A stretch of DNA of 64,000 nt from Cedecea neteri NBRC 105707 = ATCC 33855 (GTDB lineage: Bacteria; Pseudomonadota; Gammaproteobacteria; Enterobacterales; Enterobacteriaceae): positions 58,703 to 122,702 of the forward strand of contig NZ_BCTL01000020.1 of the NCBI RefSeq assembly GCF_001571265.1, written 5' to 3'. Shown here piece after piece: positions 27,644-39,400 of the stretch; the stretch's first letter is position 1, and every line of letters begins with the position of its first letter. The position numbers were made by a program, and so were the translations under genes. The notes below the pieces were generated by a model. It saw nothing but the letters and a program-made list of their open reading frames with translations, was not told the origin of the DNA and ran no database searches.

Positions 27644-27946
27644 ATGAAATTTAGCGAATTTGATCAAACGGTTATTGATATGCTTCGCGAAGATCACGCC
27701 TTCGCCGTGGACTATCTTAAAGAAGCCTTTATTGGGCTGGACGGTGAAGATGGCGAAGCGATGTTTCTTATTGCTATGCGCCGCCTGGTGGAGGCCAGAG
27801 GCGGGTTTACGGAGATTGCCAGAGCGGCAAACCTGAACCGCGAAACGCTTTATCGCACGCTGTCAGAGCGTGGAAACCCCACCATCAAAACCACCAAAAA
27901 GGTACTGCACGCGGTGGGGATCCACTTCTCAGAGATTGCGGGCTGA
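27644..27946 (+). CDS. Orphan addiction-module antitoxin, HigA-like helix-turn-helix
   Basis: 100 residues. The N-terminal half (YLKEAFIGLDGEDGEAMFLI, AMRRLVEARGG) and the helix-turn-helix FTEIARAANLNRETLYRTLS (about 52-75), then GNPTIKTTKKVLHAVG, match the putative addiction-module antidote family (HigA/RHE_CH-type). A RelE-like toxin should lie directly upstream, but only a 15-codon ORF is there, so the antitoxin is orphaned. It may still act as a repressor. It is convergent with lldD, 7 bp apart. GGAAGAAAAA precedes the ATG. Confidence 0.75.
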   Translation: MKFSEFDQTVIDMLREDHAFAVDYLKEAFIGLDGEDGEAMFLIAMRRLVEARGGFTEIARAANLNRETLYRTLSERGNPTIKTTKKVLHAVGIHFSEIAG

Positions 27947-27953
27947 CCGTACG

Positions 27954-29096
27954 TTATAAACCCTGGCGAACCAGCAAGTCAGGCGTAATTTCGGCAATAG
28001 ATTTCGCGCCGGTCAGCGTCATCGCCACGCGCATCTCTTTCTCCATTAAGTTCAGCAGATTGCTGACGCCGGCTTCGCCGTGGGTCGCCAGCGCATACAG
28101 GAAAGCGCGTCCCAGCAGCACCGTGTCGGCACCCAGCGCAATCATACGCACCACGTCCAGGCCGTTGCGGATGCCGCTGTCAGCCAGAATCGTAATATCG
28201 CCTTTCACCGCATCGGCAATAGCGGGCAGGGCGCGAGCGGAAGAGAGCACGCCGTCCAGCTGGCGGCCGCCGTGGTTAGACACCACGATCCCGTCGGCGC
28301 CAAAACGCACCGCATCGCGGGCGTCTTCCGGGTCGAGGATCCCTTTAATCACCATCGGGCCGTCCCAGAACTCGCGGATCCACTCCAGATCTTTCCAGGA
28401 AATGGACGGGTCAAAGTTGTTCGCCAGCCAGCCGATATAATCTTCCAGCCCGGTCGGTTTGCCGAGATAGGCGGAGATATTGCCCAAATCATGAGGGCGG
28501 CCGTTTAAGCCGACATCCCATGCCCACAGCGGGTGCGTTACGGCCTGAAGATAACGGCGCATCGCTGCGTTAGGGCCGCTCATGCCTGAGTGTGCATCAC
28601 GATAGCGAGCGCCCGGCGTTGGCATATCGACGGTAAACACCAGCGTAGAGCATCCGGCGGCTTTCGCCCGCTCCAGCGCATTGCGCATAAAACCGCGATC
28701 TTTCAGGACATAAAGCTGGAACCACATCGGGCGGCTGATGGCGGGGGCGACTTCTTCAATCGGACAAACGGACACCGTCGACAGAGTAAAGGGAATGCCT
28801 TTCGCCGCGGCGGCTTTTGCGGCCTGAACTTCTCCCCGGCGCGCATACATGCCACAAAGCCCCACGGGGCCGAGGGCCACCGGCATAGACAACGTTTCGT
28901 TAAACAGCCTGGTTTCCAGACTCAGCGCCGACATGTTTTTCAGTACGCGCTGCTTGAGCGCCACCTGTGCCAGGTCTTCCACATTGCGCTTCAGCGTATG
29001 CTCGGCATAGGCCCCACCGTCAATGTAGTGGAATAAAAAGGGCGGCAGAATGCGCTCGGCGGCGGCACGGTAGTCGGTTGCTGCGGAAATAATCAT
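27954..29096 (-). CDS. lldD: L-lactate dehydrogenase (quinone), FMN
   Basis: 380 residues of the alpha-hydroxyacid oxidase family. The catalytic His is in [13 protein letters not shown] (about 275), the FMN-binding region in [17 protein letters not shown] and [15 protein letters not shown], and the N-terminal [19 protein letters not shown]. It is membrane-associated and oxidises L-lactate to pyruvate, passing electrons to quinone. It is the last gene of lldPRD; its ATG overlaps the end of lldR. The C-terminus lacks the long tail of some E. coli strains. Confidence 0.96.
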   Translation of the reverse strand: MIISAATDYRAAAERILPPFLFHYIDGGAYAEHTLKRNVEDLAQVALKQRVLKNMSALSLETRLFNETLSMPVALGPVGLCGMYARRGEVQAAKAAAAKGIPFTLSTVSVCPIEEVAPAISRPMWFQLYVLKDRGFMRNALERAKAAGCSTLVFTVDMPTPGARYRDAHSGMSGPNAAMRRYLQAVTHPLWAWDVGLNGRPHDLGNISAYLGKPTGLEDYIGWLANNFDPSISWKDLEWIREFWDGPMVIKGILDPEDARDAVRFGADGIVVSNHGGRQLDGVLSSARALPAIADAVKGDITILADSGIRNGLDVVRMIALGADTVLLGRAFLYALATHGEAGVSNLLNLMEKEMRVAMTLTGAKSIAEITPDLLVRQGL

Positions 29097-29881
29097 CGTT
29101 TCTTTTCCCTTATTTCATCACTTGCTTCGTCCGGGAGGCGGGTAACGCGTGCCTGACGGGCTTCGTCTTCCTGCAATGTCTTGATGGTGGCGTGGACGTA
29201 ACCGAGGTGAGACTGGGCGGCTCGCCTGGCGCGCTCGGCGTCACCGGCCAGAATCGCCTGCAATAGTTCGTCGTGCTGCTCGGTTAGCCCGGCAAAAATG
29301 GACGGGACGGTATACATGCGCTGGCGGCTATGGAGTACCGAGGATTGCAGCAGGTCAAAGAACCCGCGCATGGTCTGCAGCAGCACGATATTGTGGGAGG
29401 CTTCGGCAATCGCCAGGTGAAACCTGACGTCGGCCTGGGCGGCCAGATCCGGGTCGTCGCTTTCTTTAAATTTGAGCGTGGCATCAAAACAGGCGATCAG
29501 CTTTTCTTTGTCGGCCTGCGTCGCCCGCATAGCCGCGTACCAGGCCGTGCTGCCTTCAATGGAATGCCTCGCTTCGAGGATATCCAACTGGTAATTGGGA
29601 TCGCCCTCAACCAGCGTTTTCAGCGGCTGCACGATGCGTTGTTCCGACCATTGTTCGGTCTGGTAGCGTAGATAAGTGCCGCCACCGCGTCGGCTGGCCA
29701 GCACGCCTTCGCCAATCAGCTTCTGAATCGCCTCGCGTAAAATCGAGCGCGAACAGCCCAGTTCTGCGGCCAGCTGGCGCTCGGCGGGCAACCGCATGCC
29801 CGCCTCCAGATTACGTTCTTCAATCAGCGCCTTTACACGTTCAACCATCTGGTCGGCTAGGCGCGGTACGGCTTGGGTCAT
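29093..29881 (-). CDS. lldR: Lactate-responsive regulator LldR (GntR/FadR family)
   Basis: 262 residues: winged helix at about 8-75 ([40 protein letters not shown]) and an all-helical FCD ligand domain (about 95-235) with the metal-binding His residues in [11 protein letters not shown] and QHDELLQAI. It represses lldPRD without L-lactate and activates with it. It overlaps lldP and lldD by 4 bp on each side. Two matching operators lie upstream of lldP. Confidence 0.95.
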   Translation of the reverse strand: MTQAVPRLADQMVERVKALIEERNLEAGMRLPAERQLAAELGCSRSILREAIQKLIGEGVLASRRGGGTYLRYQTEQWSEQRIVQPLKTLVEGDPNYQLDILEARHSIEGSTAWYAAMRATQADKEKLIACFDATLKFKESDDPDLAAQADVRFHLAIAEASHNIVLLQTMRGFFDLLQSSVLHSRQRMYTVPSIFAGLTEQHDELLQAILAGDAERARRAAQSHLGYVHATIKTLQEDEARQARVTRLPDEASDEIREKKR

Positions 29882-31533
29882 GGGATCATCCAGGTTAAAA
29901 CATAGGCCTGCAGCGTGGTAATTACGCCCACCATGCAGGTGAAAATCAGGCTGTGCTTCACGGTGAAGCGGAACAGGTCTGACTCTTTGCCCACCAGCCC
30001 CACCGCCGCACAGGCAATAGCAATCGACTGCGGCGAAATCATCTTGCCGGTGACGCCGCCGGTGGTATTGGCCGCCACCAGAAGCAAGTCAGACACGCCA
30101 ATCTGCTGCGCGGTGGTTGCCTGTAGGGCAGCAAACAGGGCGTTAGAAGAGGTGTCCGACCCGGTCAGGAACACGCCCAGCCAGCCAAGGAACGGCGAGA
30201 AGAAGGTAAAAGCATGGCCGGTGTGTGCCAGCGCCAGGGCAAGCGTTGCCGACAGCCCGGAATAGTTGGAGATAAAAGCAAACGCCAGCACCATGCCGAT
30301 GGAGTAAATCGGCAGCGCCAGCTCCTTCAGCGTTTCCCCAAAGGTTGCCAGCGCCGCTTTTGGCTTCATGCGCAGGTAGACAATAGAGATCAGCGCCGCG
30401 ACCAGAATTGCCGTGCCGGTGGCTGACAGCCAGTCGAACTTAAATACCGCCGCGTAAGGTGCACTGGCGGCAACGACCGGCGGCATTTTGGCGACCAGGT
30501 TATCCAGGAACGGTACCGAGAAATTATAGACCCAGTCCGCCATCGCGCCGCCTTTAGCGAACAGCGCTTTAAACGGAGGAATACTCCACAGCGTGACCGT
30601 GGCCGTTAAGAACAGGAACGGCATCCAGGCTTTGACAATCTGCCCGGTAGTATATTTTTGCGAAGACGGCTCTTGCACGGTTTCAGCCGCACCCTCGCTA
30701 TCAAAGCGGAAAATACGCACCGGCTTCCAGACCCGCAGGAACGCCGTCAGACACACCAGCGACACCAGCGATGAGATGATGTCTGGCAGCTCAGGGCCGA
30801 TAAAGTTGGAGCTGAGATACTGCGCGATAGCAAACGAACCGCCCGCCACGATCACCGCCGGCCAGGTTTCTTTGATGCCGCGCCAGCCGTCCATAATCGC
30901 CATGATCCAGAACAGGACGATGATCGTCAGGAACGGCAGCTGGCGCCCTACCATCTGGCCAATCTCGAAGCTGTCCAGGCCGGTGACCTGCCCGGCAACG
31001 ATAATCGGGATCCCCATCGCGCCAAAGGCGACCGGCGCGGTGTTCACGATCAGGCACAAACCGGCGGCATAAAGCGGTTTAAAGCCGAGGCCGACGAGCA
31101 AGGCGGCGGTAATGGCAACCGGCGCACCAAACCCGGCGGCGCCTTCGAGAAATGCCCCGAAAGAGAAGCCGACAATCAGCATTTGCAGGCGCTGGTCCGG
31201 CGTAATCGACAGGATAGAGGAGCGAATAATGTCGAACTGGCCGGTCTTTACCGAGATCTTGTAGACGAACACCGCGGCGACGATTATCCAGGCAATCGGC
31301 CACAGACCATAGAAGAAGCCATAAACCACTGAAGCAAGCGCTCTGTCCACCGGCATACGGTACAGAAACAGTGCGACGAGCAGCGCAAGCAATACCGTCA
31401 GCGTCGCGGCTTTGTAGCCCTTCATGCGCAGCTTAATCAGCGCGAAAAAGAAGAACAGGATCGGGATCGCGGCAATCAGGCTCGACAGCCAGATATTCCC
31501 GAGCGGATCGTAGAGTTGTTGCCAGACTTGCAT
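29878..31533 (-). CDS. lldP: L-lactate permease
   Basis: 551 residues of the LctP family, twelve or more transmembrane segments. The signature [20 protein letters not shown] is near residue 123 and [14 protein letters not shown] near 468. It is a proton-coupled L-lactate (and glycolate) uptake carrier of the inner membrane. It is the first gene of the minus-strand lldPRD operon, with paired LldR boxes upstream. Confidence 0.96.
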   Translation of the reverse strand: MQVWQQLYDPLGNIWLSSLIAAIPILFFFFALIKLRMKGYKAATLTVLLALLVALFLYRMPVDRALASVVYGFFYGLWPIAWIIVAAVFVYKISVKTGQFDIIRSSILSITPDQRLQMLIVGFSFGAFLEGAAGFGAPVAITAALLVGLGFKPLYAAGLCLIVNTAPVAFGAMGIPIIVAGQVTGLDSFEIGQMVGRQLPFLTIIVLFWIMAIMDGWRGIKETWPAVIVAGGSFAIAQYLSSNFIGPELPDIISSLVSLVCLTAFLRVWKPVRIFRFDSEGAAETVQEPSSQKYTTGQIVKAWMPFLFLTATVTLWSIPPFKALFAKGGAMADWVYNFSVPFLDNLVAKMPPVVAASAPYAAVFKFDWLSATGTAILVAALISIVYLRMKPKAALATFGETLKELALPIYSIGMVLAFAFISNYSGLSATLALALAHTGHAFTFFSPFLGWLGVFLTGSDTSSNALFAALQATTAQQIGVSDLLLVAANTTGGVTGKMISPQSIAIACAAVGLVGKESDLFRFTVKHSLIFTCMVGVITTLQAYVLTWMIP

Positions 31534-31575
31534 GCAGGTGTTCTCCAGGGTGAGGCGTTTATCGTTTTTTATTAG

Positions 31576-31590
31576 ATTGGTAGGACCAAT
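31576..31590. promoter_or_regulatory. LldR operator, promoter-proximal
   Basis: ATTGGTAGGACCAAT, a perfect 6-3-6 inverted repeat, 43 bp upstream of the lldP start. It matches the TNGTnnnACNA-type GntR/FadR half-sites. Confidence 0.8.
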
Positions 31591-31700
31591 TTTGCTTTGT
31601 AGAGCAAATGATGGCTAATGGTTAATCTTGTGTTAATGAATGGCAACGGTCTGGCGAGCCTTTATCGGCATTTTGTAGAAAAGGGCACGTTTTTAGTGAA

Positions 31701-31715
31701 ATTGGTAGGACCAAA
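31701..31715. promoter_or_regulatory. LldR operator, distal
   Basis: ATTGGTAGGACCAAA, one mismatch from the proximal site and 125 bp from it. The E. coli lldPRD promoter has the same two-operator spacing, thought to allow looping. Confidence 0.8.
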
Positions 31716-31750
31716 AAGCCTCTCCTCCGGGCGGAAGAGAGGGCGAAATG

Positions 31751-32491
31751 TTAAAGCTCCTGGCGAGTAGGGCGGAACAGAATTTCGTTAATGTCGACAT
31801 CCTCTGGCTGACTGATGGCGAAGGCGACCACGCTGGCAAACGACTCGGCGGAGATCGCGACATCATCGTAAAACTGTTGGATATTAGCCGCCACGTCCGC
31901 TTCGGTAATGCTGGTCACCAGCTCACTCTCAACTGCACCCGGCGAAATAATTGTCGTGCGGATGTTGTAAGGTTTTACCTCCTGACGCAGCCCTTCAGAT
32001 ATCACCCGCACCGCCGTTTTGGTGGCCGCGTAAACCGCGCTGCCCGCGCGGACTTTGTGACCCGCGACAGAAGAGGTATTGATGATGTGGCCGCTTTTTT
32101 GCTGCTGCATGTAGGGCAGAGCCGCGGCAATGCCATACAGCACGCCCTTAAGGTTGACGTCGATCATCGCATTCCAGTCATCAAACTTTTTGCGATCGAG
32201 CAGCGAATGCGGCATCAGACCCGCATTGTTGACCATGACATCCACTCGTCCGTACAGCGACACGGCCTTATCTACCAGCGCCTGCACCTGCTCGGGCTGA
32301 GTGACGTCGGTCTGCACCGCTGCTTCCGGGCTCAGGTTAAGATCCTGCGCCAGTTTTTTTAGCCGATCGAGACGGCGAGCGCCCAGCACGAGCTTAGCGC
32401 CGTCTTTAACCAGGCGACGCGCCAGGGCCTCACCCAGGCCACTGCTGGCGCCGGTGATCACCACAACTTTATTTTCAATGCCTTGTGTCAT
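31751..32491 (-). CDS. Short-chain dehydrogenase/reductase
   Basis: 246 residues from the ATG at 32491. Classical SDR motifs: cofactor loop [10 protein letters not shown] (12-21, with Arg after the second strand suggesting NADP), NNAG in [12 protein letters not shown], catalytic Ser in [11 protein letters not shown] and YxxxK in [10 protein letters not shown]. Soluble oxidoreductase; the substrate is unknown. It follows a cupin gene by 13 bp on the same strand, and a LysR gene is divergent, so the three are probably one regulated unit. An upstream in-frame ATG at 32548 lies inside the cupin gene and was rejected. Confidence 0.88.
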   Translation of the reverse strand: MTQGIENKVVVITGASSGLGEALARRLVKDGAKLVLGARRLDRLKKLAQDLNLSPEAAVQTDVTQPEQVQALVDKAVSLYGRVDVMVNNAGLMPHSLLDRKKFDDWNAMIDVNLKGVLYGIAAALPYMQQQKSGHIINTSSVAGHKVRAGSAVYAATKTAVRVISEGLRQEVKPYNIRTTIISPGAVESELVTSITEADVAANIQQFYDDVAISAESFASVVAFAISQPEDVDINEILFRPTRQEL

Positions 32492-32504
32492 GTAACCCCC
32501 ATCG

Positions 32505-32900
32505 CTATTTTTTGTATTGCTCATCGCTGACTTTTTCCAGCCATTCAACCGGGCTGCCGTTCAACGACTCGGCAATCGCGATATGCGTCATTGCCGTTTC
32601 TGGCGACGCCCCGTGCCAGTGTTTCACCCCTTCGGGGATCCAGGCGATATCGCCCTGGTTCAGGTCCTGAATCTCTCCACCCCATTCCTGCAGCCAGCCG
32701 CGCCCTTGAGTAACAATCAGCGTTTGACCAAGCGGGTGCGTATGCCAGGCCGTGCGTGCGCCGGGTTCAAAGGTGACGGTAGCCCCACCTACACGTGCGT
32801 TTTCCGTGCCGCTAAATGGCGCATCAATGCGCACCGTGCCGGTAAAATAACTCTCCGGGCCTCGCTGAGAAGGTTGAGATCCGCTGCGGGTAATTTTCAT
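32505..32900 (-). CDS. Cupin-domain protein, (R)-mandelonitrile-lyase-like
   Basis: 131 residues from the ATG at 32900 (GGAGTACAAC just upstream). Single cupin barrel with metal-binding residues in [14 protein letters not shown] (two His, Gln) and the second motif in [12 protein letters not shown]. The sequence resembles the carboxymuconolactone/mandelonitrile-lyase-like cupins that are commonly next to SDR genes. Activity here is unknown. It is the first gene of the cupin-SDR pair, divergent from a LysR regulator. Confidence 0.82.
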   Translation of the reverse strand: MKITRSGSQPSQRGPESYFTGTVRIDAPFSGTENARVGGATVTFEPGARTAWHTHPLGQTLIVTQGRGWLQEWGGEIQDLNQGDIAWIPEGVKHWHGASPETAMTHIAIAESLNGSPVEWLEKVSDEQYKK

Positions 32901-32975
32901 GTTGTACTCCAGATAGCGCATTCATTGATCGTAGAAATACAGTAGACGCGATTGGCGCAGGGGACTAGCCGGTGA

Positions 32976-33965
<990 letters not shown>

Positions 33966-34020
33966 TGGATTATCGATGAGTTTTTCCGAACGATTTGCGA
34001 GTCGTTGCTGAAAATTCACC

Positions 34021-34176
34021 GATGCCGAAGCCTGAACGTTCCCAGACCCTTTTTTTAGCCCTGCTCGTAACTTATTGATTTGTCGATTATGCGCCGTTGC
34101 CCCTAAAAAAAGGGTGTGAAGTGGGAAAGAGATGGTTTTACCTATTGCAACAGAGGGTTAGCTGTGAAAAGCTCTG
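34021..34176 (+). promoter_or_regulatory. Leader of CRISPR array 1
   Basis: 156 bp, strongly similar along its length to the array 2 leader at 46212-46366. Shared blocks include GAACGTTC, CTCGTAAC followed by TATTGATTT, AAAAAGGGTGTGAAGT and GGGTTAGCTGTGAAAAGCTC, the last one abutting the first repeat. It gives the direction of array transcription (plus strand) and the site of new-spacer insertion. Confidence 0.85.
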
Positions 34177-34504
34177 GTTCACTGCCGTACAGGCAGCTTA
34201 GAAAAGTCCCGCTGGAGCAGTGGTGCCTGGCTGGCCGTTCACTGCCGTACAGGCAGCTTAGAAAGCAATAACGCTGATTAAACCTAACACTGGCACGTTC
34301 ACTGCCGTACAGGCAGCTTAGAAATGTGCAACTTCCTCAATGCTGAACCCGGCCTCGTTCACTGCCGTACAGGCAGCTTAGAAATACCACCGGACGGACG
34401 TCACGCTCAGCCTGACGTTCACTGCCGTACAGGCAGCTTAGAAAAGATTACCTGAATATCTCAAGCCTGCAGATATGTTCACTGCCGTACAGGCAGCTTA
34501 GAAA
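34177..34504 (+). CRISPR. CRISPR array 1, type I-F, 6 repeats and 5 spacers
   Basis: Six identical 28-nt repeats starting at 34177, 34237, 34297, 34357, 34417 and 34477, each GTTCACTGCCGTACAG then GCAGCTTAGAAA, with five 32-nt spacers. The repeat forms the Cas6f stem CTGCC/GGCAG and leaves the 5' handle CTTAGAAA. After the last repeat come 19 nt and a broken repeat (CTTCGCTGCCGCACAG from 34524), the decayed trailer end. The short array and identical repeats next to a well-conserved leader suggest it is still usable. Confidence 0.98.
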
Positions 34505-34587
34505 ACTTCGCCGCCGCCGCTCTCTTCGCTGCCGCACAGTCAACACACATCTTGAGATGATGGAGCTGTTTAAATAACGTTCACGTC

Positions 34588-34607
34588 TGTAGCCCAATTG
34601 GGCTACA
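34588..34607. promoter_or_regulatory. Operator of the dinJ-yafQ module
   Basis: TGTAGCCCAATTGGGCTACA, a perfect 20-bp palindrome 35 bp before the antitoxin start. Ribbon-helix-helix antitoxins of the DinJ/RelB type autorepress through such palindromes. Confidence 0.75.
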
Positions 34608-34642
34608 ATATCTATACCAGTTAATGAAGTGAAGGAGGATTT

Positions 34643-34900
34643 ATGAGTATCAATGCCGTGGTACGTGCCCGGATTGACCCTGCTATTCGTGATGAGGCTA
34701 CAGAAGTATTGGCTCAGTTTGGCATGACCATAAGTGACGTTATGCGGATGACCTTAGCGTATGTCGCTAAAGAGCGCGCATTGCCTTTCGAAATGCGCCT
34801 GAATGCAACGACTATCGAGACGATTGAAAAGGCCGAGGCGGGAATAGAGGTTCATCGCGCTAGTGATGCCAAAGATTTGTTCGACCAACTGGGGATGTAA
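34643..34900 (+). CDS. dinJ: RelB/DinJ-family antitoxin
   Basis: 85 residues. The N-terminal ribbon-helix-helix (INAVVRARIDPAIRDEATEV, FGMTISDVMRMTLAYVA) is typical of DinJ, and the C-terminal tail (EVHRASDAKDLFDQLGM) is the toxin-neutralising part. The toxin gene follows by 3 bp. GGAGGA lies upstream of the ATG. The pair sits between CRISPR array 1 and cas1, with lower GC content than the chromosomal genes around the island. Confidence 0.9.
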   Translation: MSINAVVRARIDPAIRDEATEVLAQFGMTISDVMRMTLAYVAKERALPFEMRLNATTIETIEKAEAGIEVHRASDAKDLFDQLGM

Positions 34901-34903
34901 TTC

Positions 34904-35185
34904 ATGCCCCAAAGGGAGATCAGTTACACCGGACAGTTTAAGCGTGATTTGAGGTTGGCCCAAAAAAGAGGATGCGATATCCCAAAGCTGCAGGGCATCA
35001 TGATGCAGATGATGAATGACCAGTTCCCATTACCTGCAGCCTTGTTAGACCATCCTCTGACTGGGAATTACAAAAAACACAGGGAATTGCATGTTGAGCC
35101 TGACTGGCTCCTGATTTATAAGATTTCCAATACTGAACTGCAGTTTGTCAGAACAGGCTCACATTCGGATTTATTCAAAAGCTAA
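34904..35185 (+). CDS. yafQ: YafQ-family mRNA interferase toxin
   Basis: 93 residues of the RelE/ParE fold. All E. coli YafQ catalytic residues are present at the same numbers: H50, H63, D67, W68, H87 and F91 (DHPLTG, LHVEPDW, RTGSHSDLF). YafQ cleaves mRNA on the ribosome at AAA codons. It should be active and needs the upstream DinJ. Position inside the CRISPR-Cas island suggests it may help keep the island. Confidence 0.92.
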   Translation: MPQREISYTGQFKRDLRLAQKRGCDIPKLQGIMMQMMNDQFPLPAALLDHPLTGNYKKHRELHVEPDWLLIYKISNTELQFVRTGSHSDLFKS

Positions 35186-35231
35186 TATACCCGTATTGGA
35201 AACTTCATAAGTAGCTCCACAATCAGGTGGC

Positions 35232-35259
35232 CTTCACTGCCGTACAGGCAACTTAGAAA
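35232..35259 (+). repeat. Solo degenerate I-F CRISPR repeat before cas1
   Basis: A 28-nt copy of the array repeat with two changes (first G to C, and G to A at position 20, CAGGCAACTTAGAAA). It has an intact loop and 5' handle but the stem is weakened by the G-to-A change. There is no second repeat within 100 bp downstream. It is on the same strand as array 1 and is separated from its decayed end by the DinJ-YafQ genes. Confidence 0.85.
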
Positions 35260-35462
35260 TGATATATTCATGAAAATTATATGTCCTGGCTCATTCATTC
35301 TCGTGTTGATGGTTTTTGTTATTTCGTTTTCGTGCTTGAGAGTGAAATGAAAGCTGCTCTCTCAGGTTGATGATCCTTTTGTATTACTTATCTTGAATTA
35401 TTTCTCAGTGTTTAAGTAAAAAAGCGTTATGATGTTTTCCAGAGTGCGTTGTATTCAATTGC

Positions 35463-36449
35463 ATGGATGTAATCTTTATGTTAATGCCTTCTGATTTAAA
35501 AACTATTCTGCATTCCAAACGAGCTAATATTTATTACCTTCAATACTGCCGGGTGCTGGTTAACGGCGGGCGAGTGGAATATGTCACGGATGAGGGAAAG
35601 TCTTCGCTCTACTGGAATATCCCCATCGCGAATACCACGGTGGTGATGCTGGGTACCGGAACTTCAGTCACGCAGGCTGCAATGCGAGAGTTTGCAAGGG
35701 CTGGCGTATTAGTTGGCTTCTGCGGCAGTGACGGCACACCTCTTTATTCTGGTAACGAAGTTGATATTGACGTGTCATGGATCACCCCGCAAAGTGAATA
35801 TCGCCCTACAGAGTATCTACAGGACTGGGTGTCATTTTGGTTTGATGAAGATAAACGGTTGATGGCCGCTAAGCGTTTTCAACATATTCGTTTGCAGCAA
35901 ATAGAGCGTAACTGGTCTGGGGCCAGAATACTGCGAGAAACACGTTTTAATCCTCAAGCCACAATATTAAAAGATAAACTAGAGCGTTTTCATATCGGAA
36001 TAGAAAATGCGGCCAGCCATAATGAGTTGATGCTGCAGGAGGCGCAGCTCACCAAAGCCCTTTATAAATTAGCCAGTGATGCGGTGCAGTACGGTGACTT
36101 TACGCGTTCTAAACGTGGCGGCGGAACCGACAGCGCAAACCGTTTATTAGATCAAGGTAACTATTTGGCATACGGGCTCGCTGCGGTAGCAACCTGGGTG
36201 ACGGGAATACCGCATGGCCTCGCGGTGCTACACGGCAAGACGCGGCGCGGTGGGCTGGTGTTTGACCTGGCTGATTTGATCAAAGATGCACTGATATTGC
36301 CGCAGGCCTTTATTGCCGCCATGGAAGGCGAGGACAACCAAACTTTTCGCCAGCGCTGTATTACCGGGTTTCAGCAGTCTGCCGCGCTGGATTTAATGAT
36401 TGAAACGCTCCAGGAAACAGCTGCTGCATTAAAAGGCGAGCAAAAATGA
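35463..36449 (+). CDS. cas1: CRISPR-associated endonuclease Cas1, type I-F
   Basis: 328 residues. The C-terminal helical domain holds the metal-binding His and Asp in GIPHGLAVLHG and FDLADLIKDALI; the family Glu lies earlier, and the N-terminal beta domain begins SDLKTILHSKRANIYYLQYC. It integrates new spacers with the Cas2 part of the following fusion. Its stop overlaps the cas2-3 ATG (ATGA), so the two are coupled. Start codons at 35463, 35478 and 35484 are all possible, and none has a clear ribosome-binding site. Confidence 0.97.
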   Translation: MDVIFMLMPSDLKTILHSKRANIYYLQYCRVLVNGGRVEYVTDEGKSSLYWNIPIANTTVVMLGTGTSVTQAAMREFARAGVLVGFCGSDGTPLYSGNEVDIDVSWITPQSEYRPTEYLQDWVSFWFDEDKRLMAAKRFQHIRLQQIERNWSGARILRETRFNPQATILKDKLERFHIGIENAASHNELMLQEAQLTKALYKLASDAVQYGDFTRSKRGGGTDSANRLLDQGNYLAYGLAAVATWVTGIPHGLAVLHGKTRRGGLVFDLADLIKDALILPQAFIAAMEGEDNQTFRQRCITGFQQSAALDLMIETLQETAAALKGEQK

Positions 36450-39400
36450 ACGTCCTGATTGTCTCGCAGTGCAGCAAAAAAGCGCGAGAGCAAAGCTGTC
36501 AGATCCTCGACCAGTTTGCGGAACGCAAAGGGGACGGCTGCTGGCAAACGATGATTACGCAGCAAGGGCTGGATACGCTAAGGCGTTTACTTCGTAAGAG
36601 CGCCCGCCGAAATACGGCCGTGGCCTGCCATTGGATTAAGAAAAGCGGGCAAACGGAACTGCTGTGGATTGTCGGCAATCTTCGCCGGTTTAACGTCCAC
36701 GGCTCGGTGCCAACTAATCGTACTTCGAGAGATATTCTGCGCAGTAAGCATGAATCTGGCTGGCGCAGCATCGAGTCCATTGCCGTGCTGGCCGCCATTG
36801 CCGGTCTGTTTCATGATTTTGGCAAAGCGGGGGCTTTATTCCAGAAAGGATTAAAAAACGCCTCAGCCCGCGGCTACCAGCCGTTTCGCCACGAGTGGTT
36901 ATCCGTACGGCTGTTTCAGGCGCTGGTCGGGCAGCAAACCGATGAACAATGGCTGGCGCAGCTCGGCGAACTGAAACCCGCTGATGAAAAAACGTTGCTG
37001 GCGCAGCTTTACAAAGATACGCAGGAACGAACGGAAAGCCCGTTTATTAGTTTGCCTCCGCTGGCGCAGGTTGTGGCATGGCTAATTCTGTCCCATCACC
37101 GTTTACCACAATACTTAAGGAAAGATGCTCCCCCCAGCTTTGAACAGGATAACTGGCTGACGGCGCAGCTTAATGCCAACTGGAACTCATGTAATCACCT
37201 CAAGGATGGCTGGTCAGCCCGGGATTTTAAAGACGTCTGGCGCTTTCCTGGGGGAACGCCTTTGCAGAGCAGCACCTGGCGCGAGAAGGCCCGGCAGTTG
37301 GCAAAGCGGGCCGCGCACGCGGTCTCTGTTTATGAATTTGGGAGCCTGGATCAGGTTTTCACCTTACATATGGCGCGCCTGTCGCTCATGCTTGCCGATC
37401 ATTTTTACTCTTCGCAGATGCCTCTCACTGCGTGGCAGGATGCGGCTTATGCCGCCTGGGCGAACACCGAACGGGCAACGGGGCAGCTCAAGCAGAAGCT
37501 GGATGAGCACAATATTGGCGTCGCACATCATGCGTTTTTATTAGGCAGAACGCTCCCCGTGCTGCGCGAGCATTTACCGGCGATTACCCGGCATAAGGGT
37601 TTTCGTGAACGGGCGAAACATCCTCGTTTTCACTGGCAAAACCGCGCGTGGGATGTGGCCCAAGGGCTGCGCGAACGAGCTGATAGGCAGGGTTTTTTCG
37701 GTATCAACATGGCTTCAACAGGCTGTGGCAAGACCTTCGCTAACGCACGAATTATGTATGCCTTATCTAATGAGGATAAAGGCTGCCGCTTTACCGTCGC
37801 ACTGGGGCTGCGCACCCTGACGCTACAGACCGGAGATGCGCTTCGGGAAAAACTGAATCTGGGTGAGGACGATCTTGCCGTGTTAATCGGTTCTTCCGCC
37901 GTGCGTGAGCTGCATGACGATAAAAATAAAGAAGAAGATGATATCGACCGCAGCAGCGCTTCAGAAGATGCGTTATTCGAAGGGCATCAGTATGTTCATT
38001 ATGACGGCGTGATTAACCAGGGGCCGCTGCGTCAGCTGCTGGATCGCGATCCAAAGCTCAGCAAGCTTATCAACGCCCCGGTGCTGGTCTCGACAATCGA
38101 CCATATTATGCCTGCGACAGAAGGAACGCGCGGTGGGAAGCAAATTGCGCCCATGCTGCGCCTGCTCACCAGCGACCTGGTGCTTGATGAACCCGATGAT
38201 TTTGATATTGCCGATCAGCATGCGCTTTGCCGCCTGGTGAACTGGGCGGGAATGCTGGGCAGCCGGGTGCTGCTCTCATCCGCGACGCTGCCGCCGTCGT
38301 TGGTATTGGCGCTTTACAGTGCTTATCTCTCCGGGCGAAAAGCCTTCCAGCAGGCCTGTGGGGAACCGGGGCAGCCGCTAAATGTCTGCTGTGCCTGGTT
38401 TGATGAGGATGAATCCTGCCCCGCTGAGTTTGGGTCTGCGCAGTCTTTCTATGAGCACCATAATCAGTTCGTGCAGCGTCGGGCTAAAAGGCTGGCGGTG
38501 AAGCCGGTTATCCGGGAAGCGAAACTGCTTCCCGTTGAGGCGGCCGAGGGGGAAACAACGTCGCTGGCTGCCACGCTGCAGCGCGAAATTCTTAGTTTGC
38601 ATACCAGCCACCATCAAACGCACCCCAACGGAAAGACGGCCTCACTGGGGCTGATGAGAATGGCGAATATTAATCCTCTGGTGGCAACGGCCAGGGCGCT
38701 GATGTCGCTCCCTTCGCCGGAAGGATATTGTATTCATTACTGTATTTATCACAGCCAGCACCCGCTGCTGTTTCGTTCGCATATTGAAAAACGCCTGGAC
38801 GCGGCGTTTTCTCGCCATGATGAACAGTCGCTGTGGCGGCAGCCCGAAATTCAGAAAGCCATTGAGCATAATCCTGCGATGAATCACATATTTGTCGTGC
38901 TGGGGACTTCTGTCATTGAGGTTGGCCGGGATTGGGATGCGGACTGGGGCATTGCAGAGCCCAGCTCAATGCGCTCGATTATCCAGTTTGCCGGCCGCAT
39001 TCAACGGCACCGGCAGCAAAAGCCGAACAGCGCCAATCTTCTGATCCTCAGTAAGAATATGCGTGCACTGCGTCCGGGTGCCCAAAAAGCGGTCTACTGC
39101 AAGCCCGGCTTTGAAAACGAGACGTACAGGCTGAGCAGCCACGATCTCGCCGATATCCTTCGCCCTGAGCAATATCAATTTGTAAATTCGGTGCCGCGCA
39201 TTCTTGAGCCCGCCGAAAATTATCGCAAAACGAAGCCTTACCATAATCTCAGCACCCTTGAGCACGGGCGCAGCTATGGCGATCTGCTGGGAGCCATAGA
39301 GGCTAATAAACGGCCTCCGGCCGCAGCGTGGTGGCGCAAAAAAATTAGCTGGAGCAGCGAGCTGCAAAGGTTGACGCCATTCAGGCAGTCTCAGTCCGAA

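Noticed and set aside
34205..34476. Spacers of array 1 as matches to genes in this window
   Set aside because: No spacer of array 1 was found elsewhere in the window by eye; a computed search is needed to be sure.
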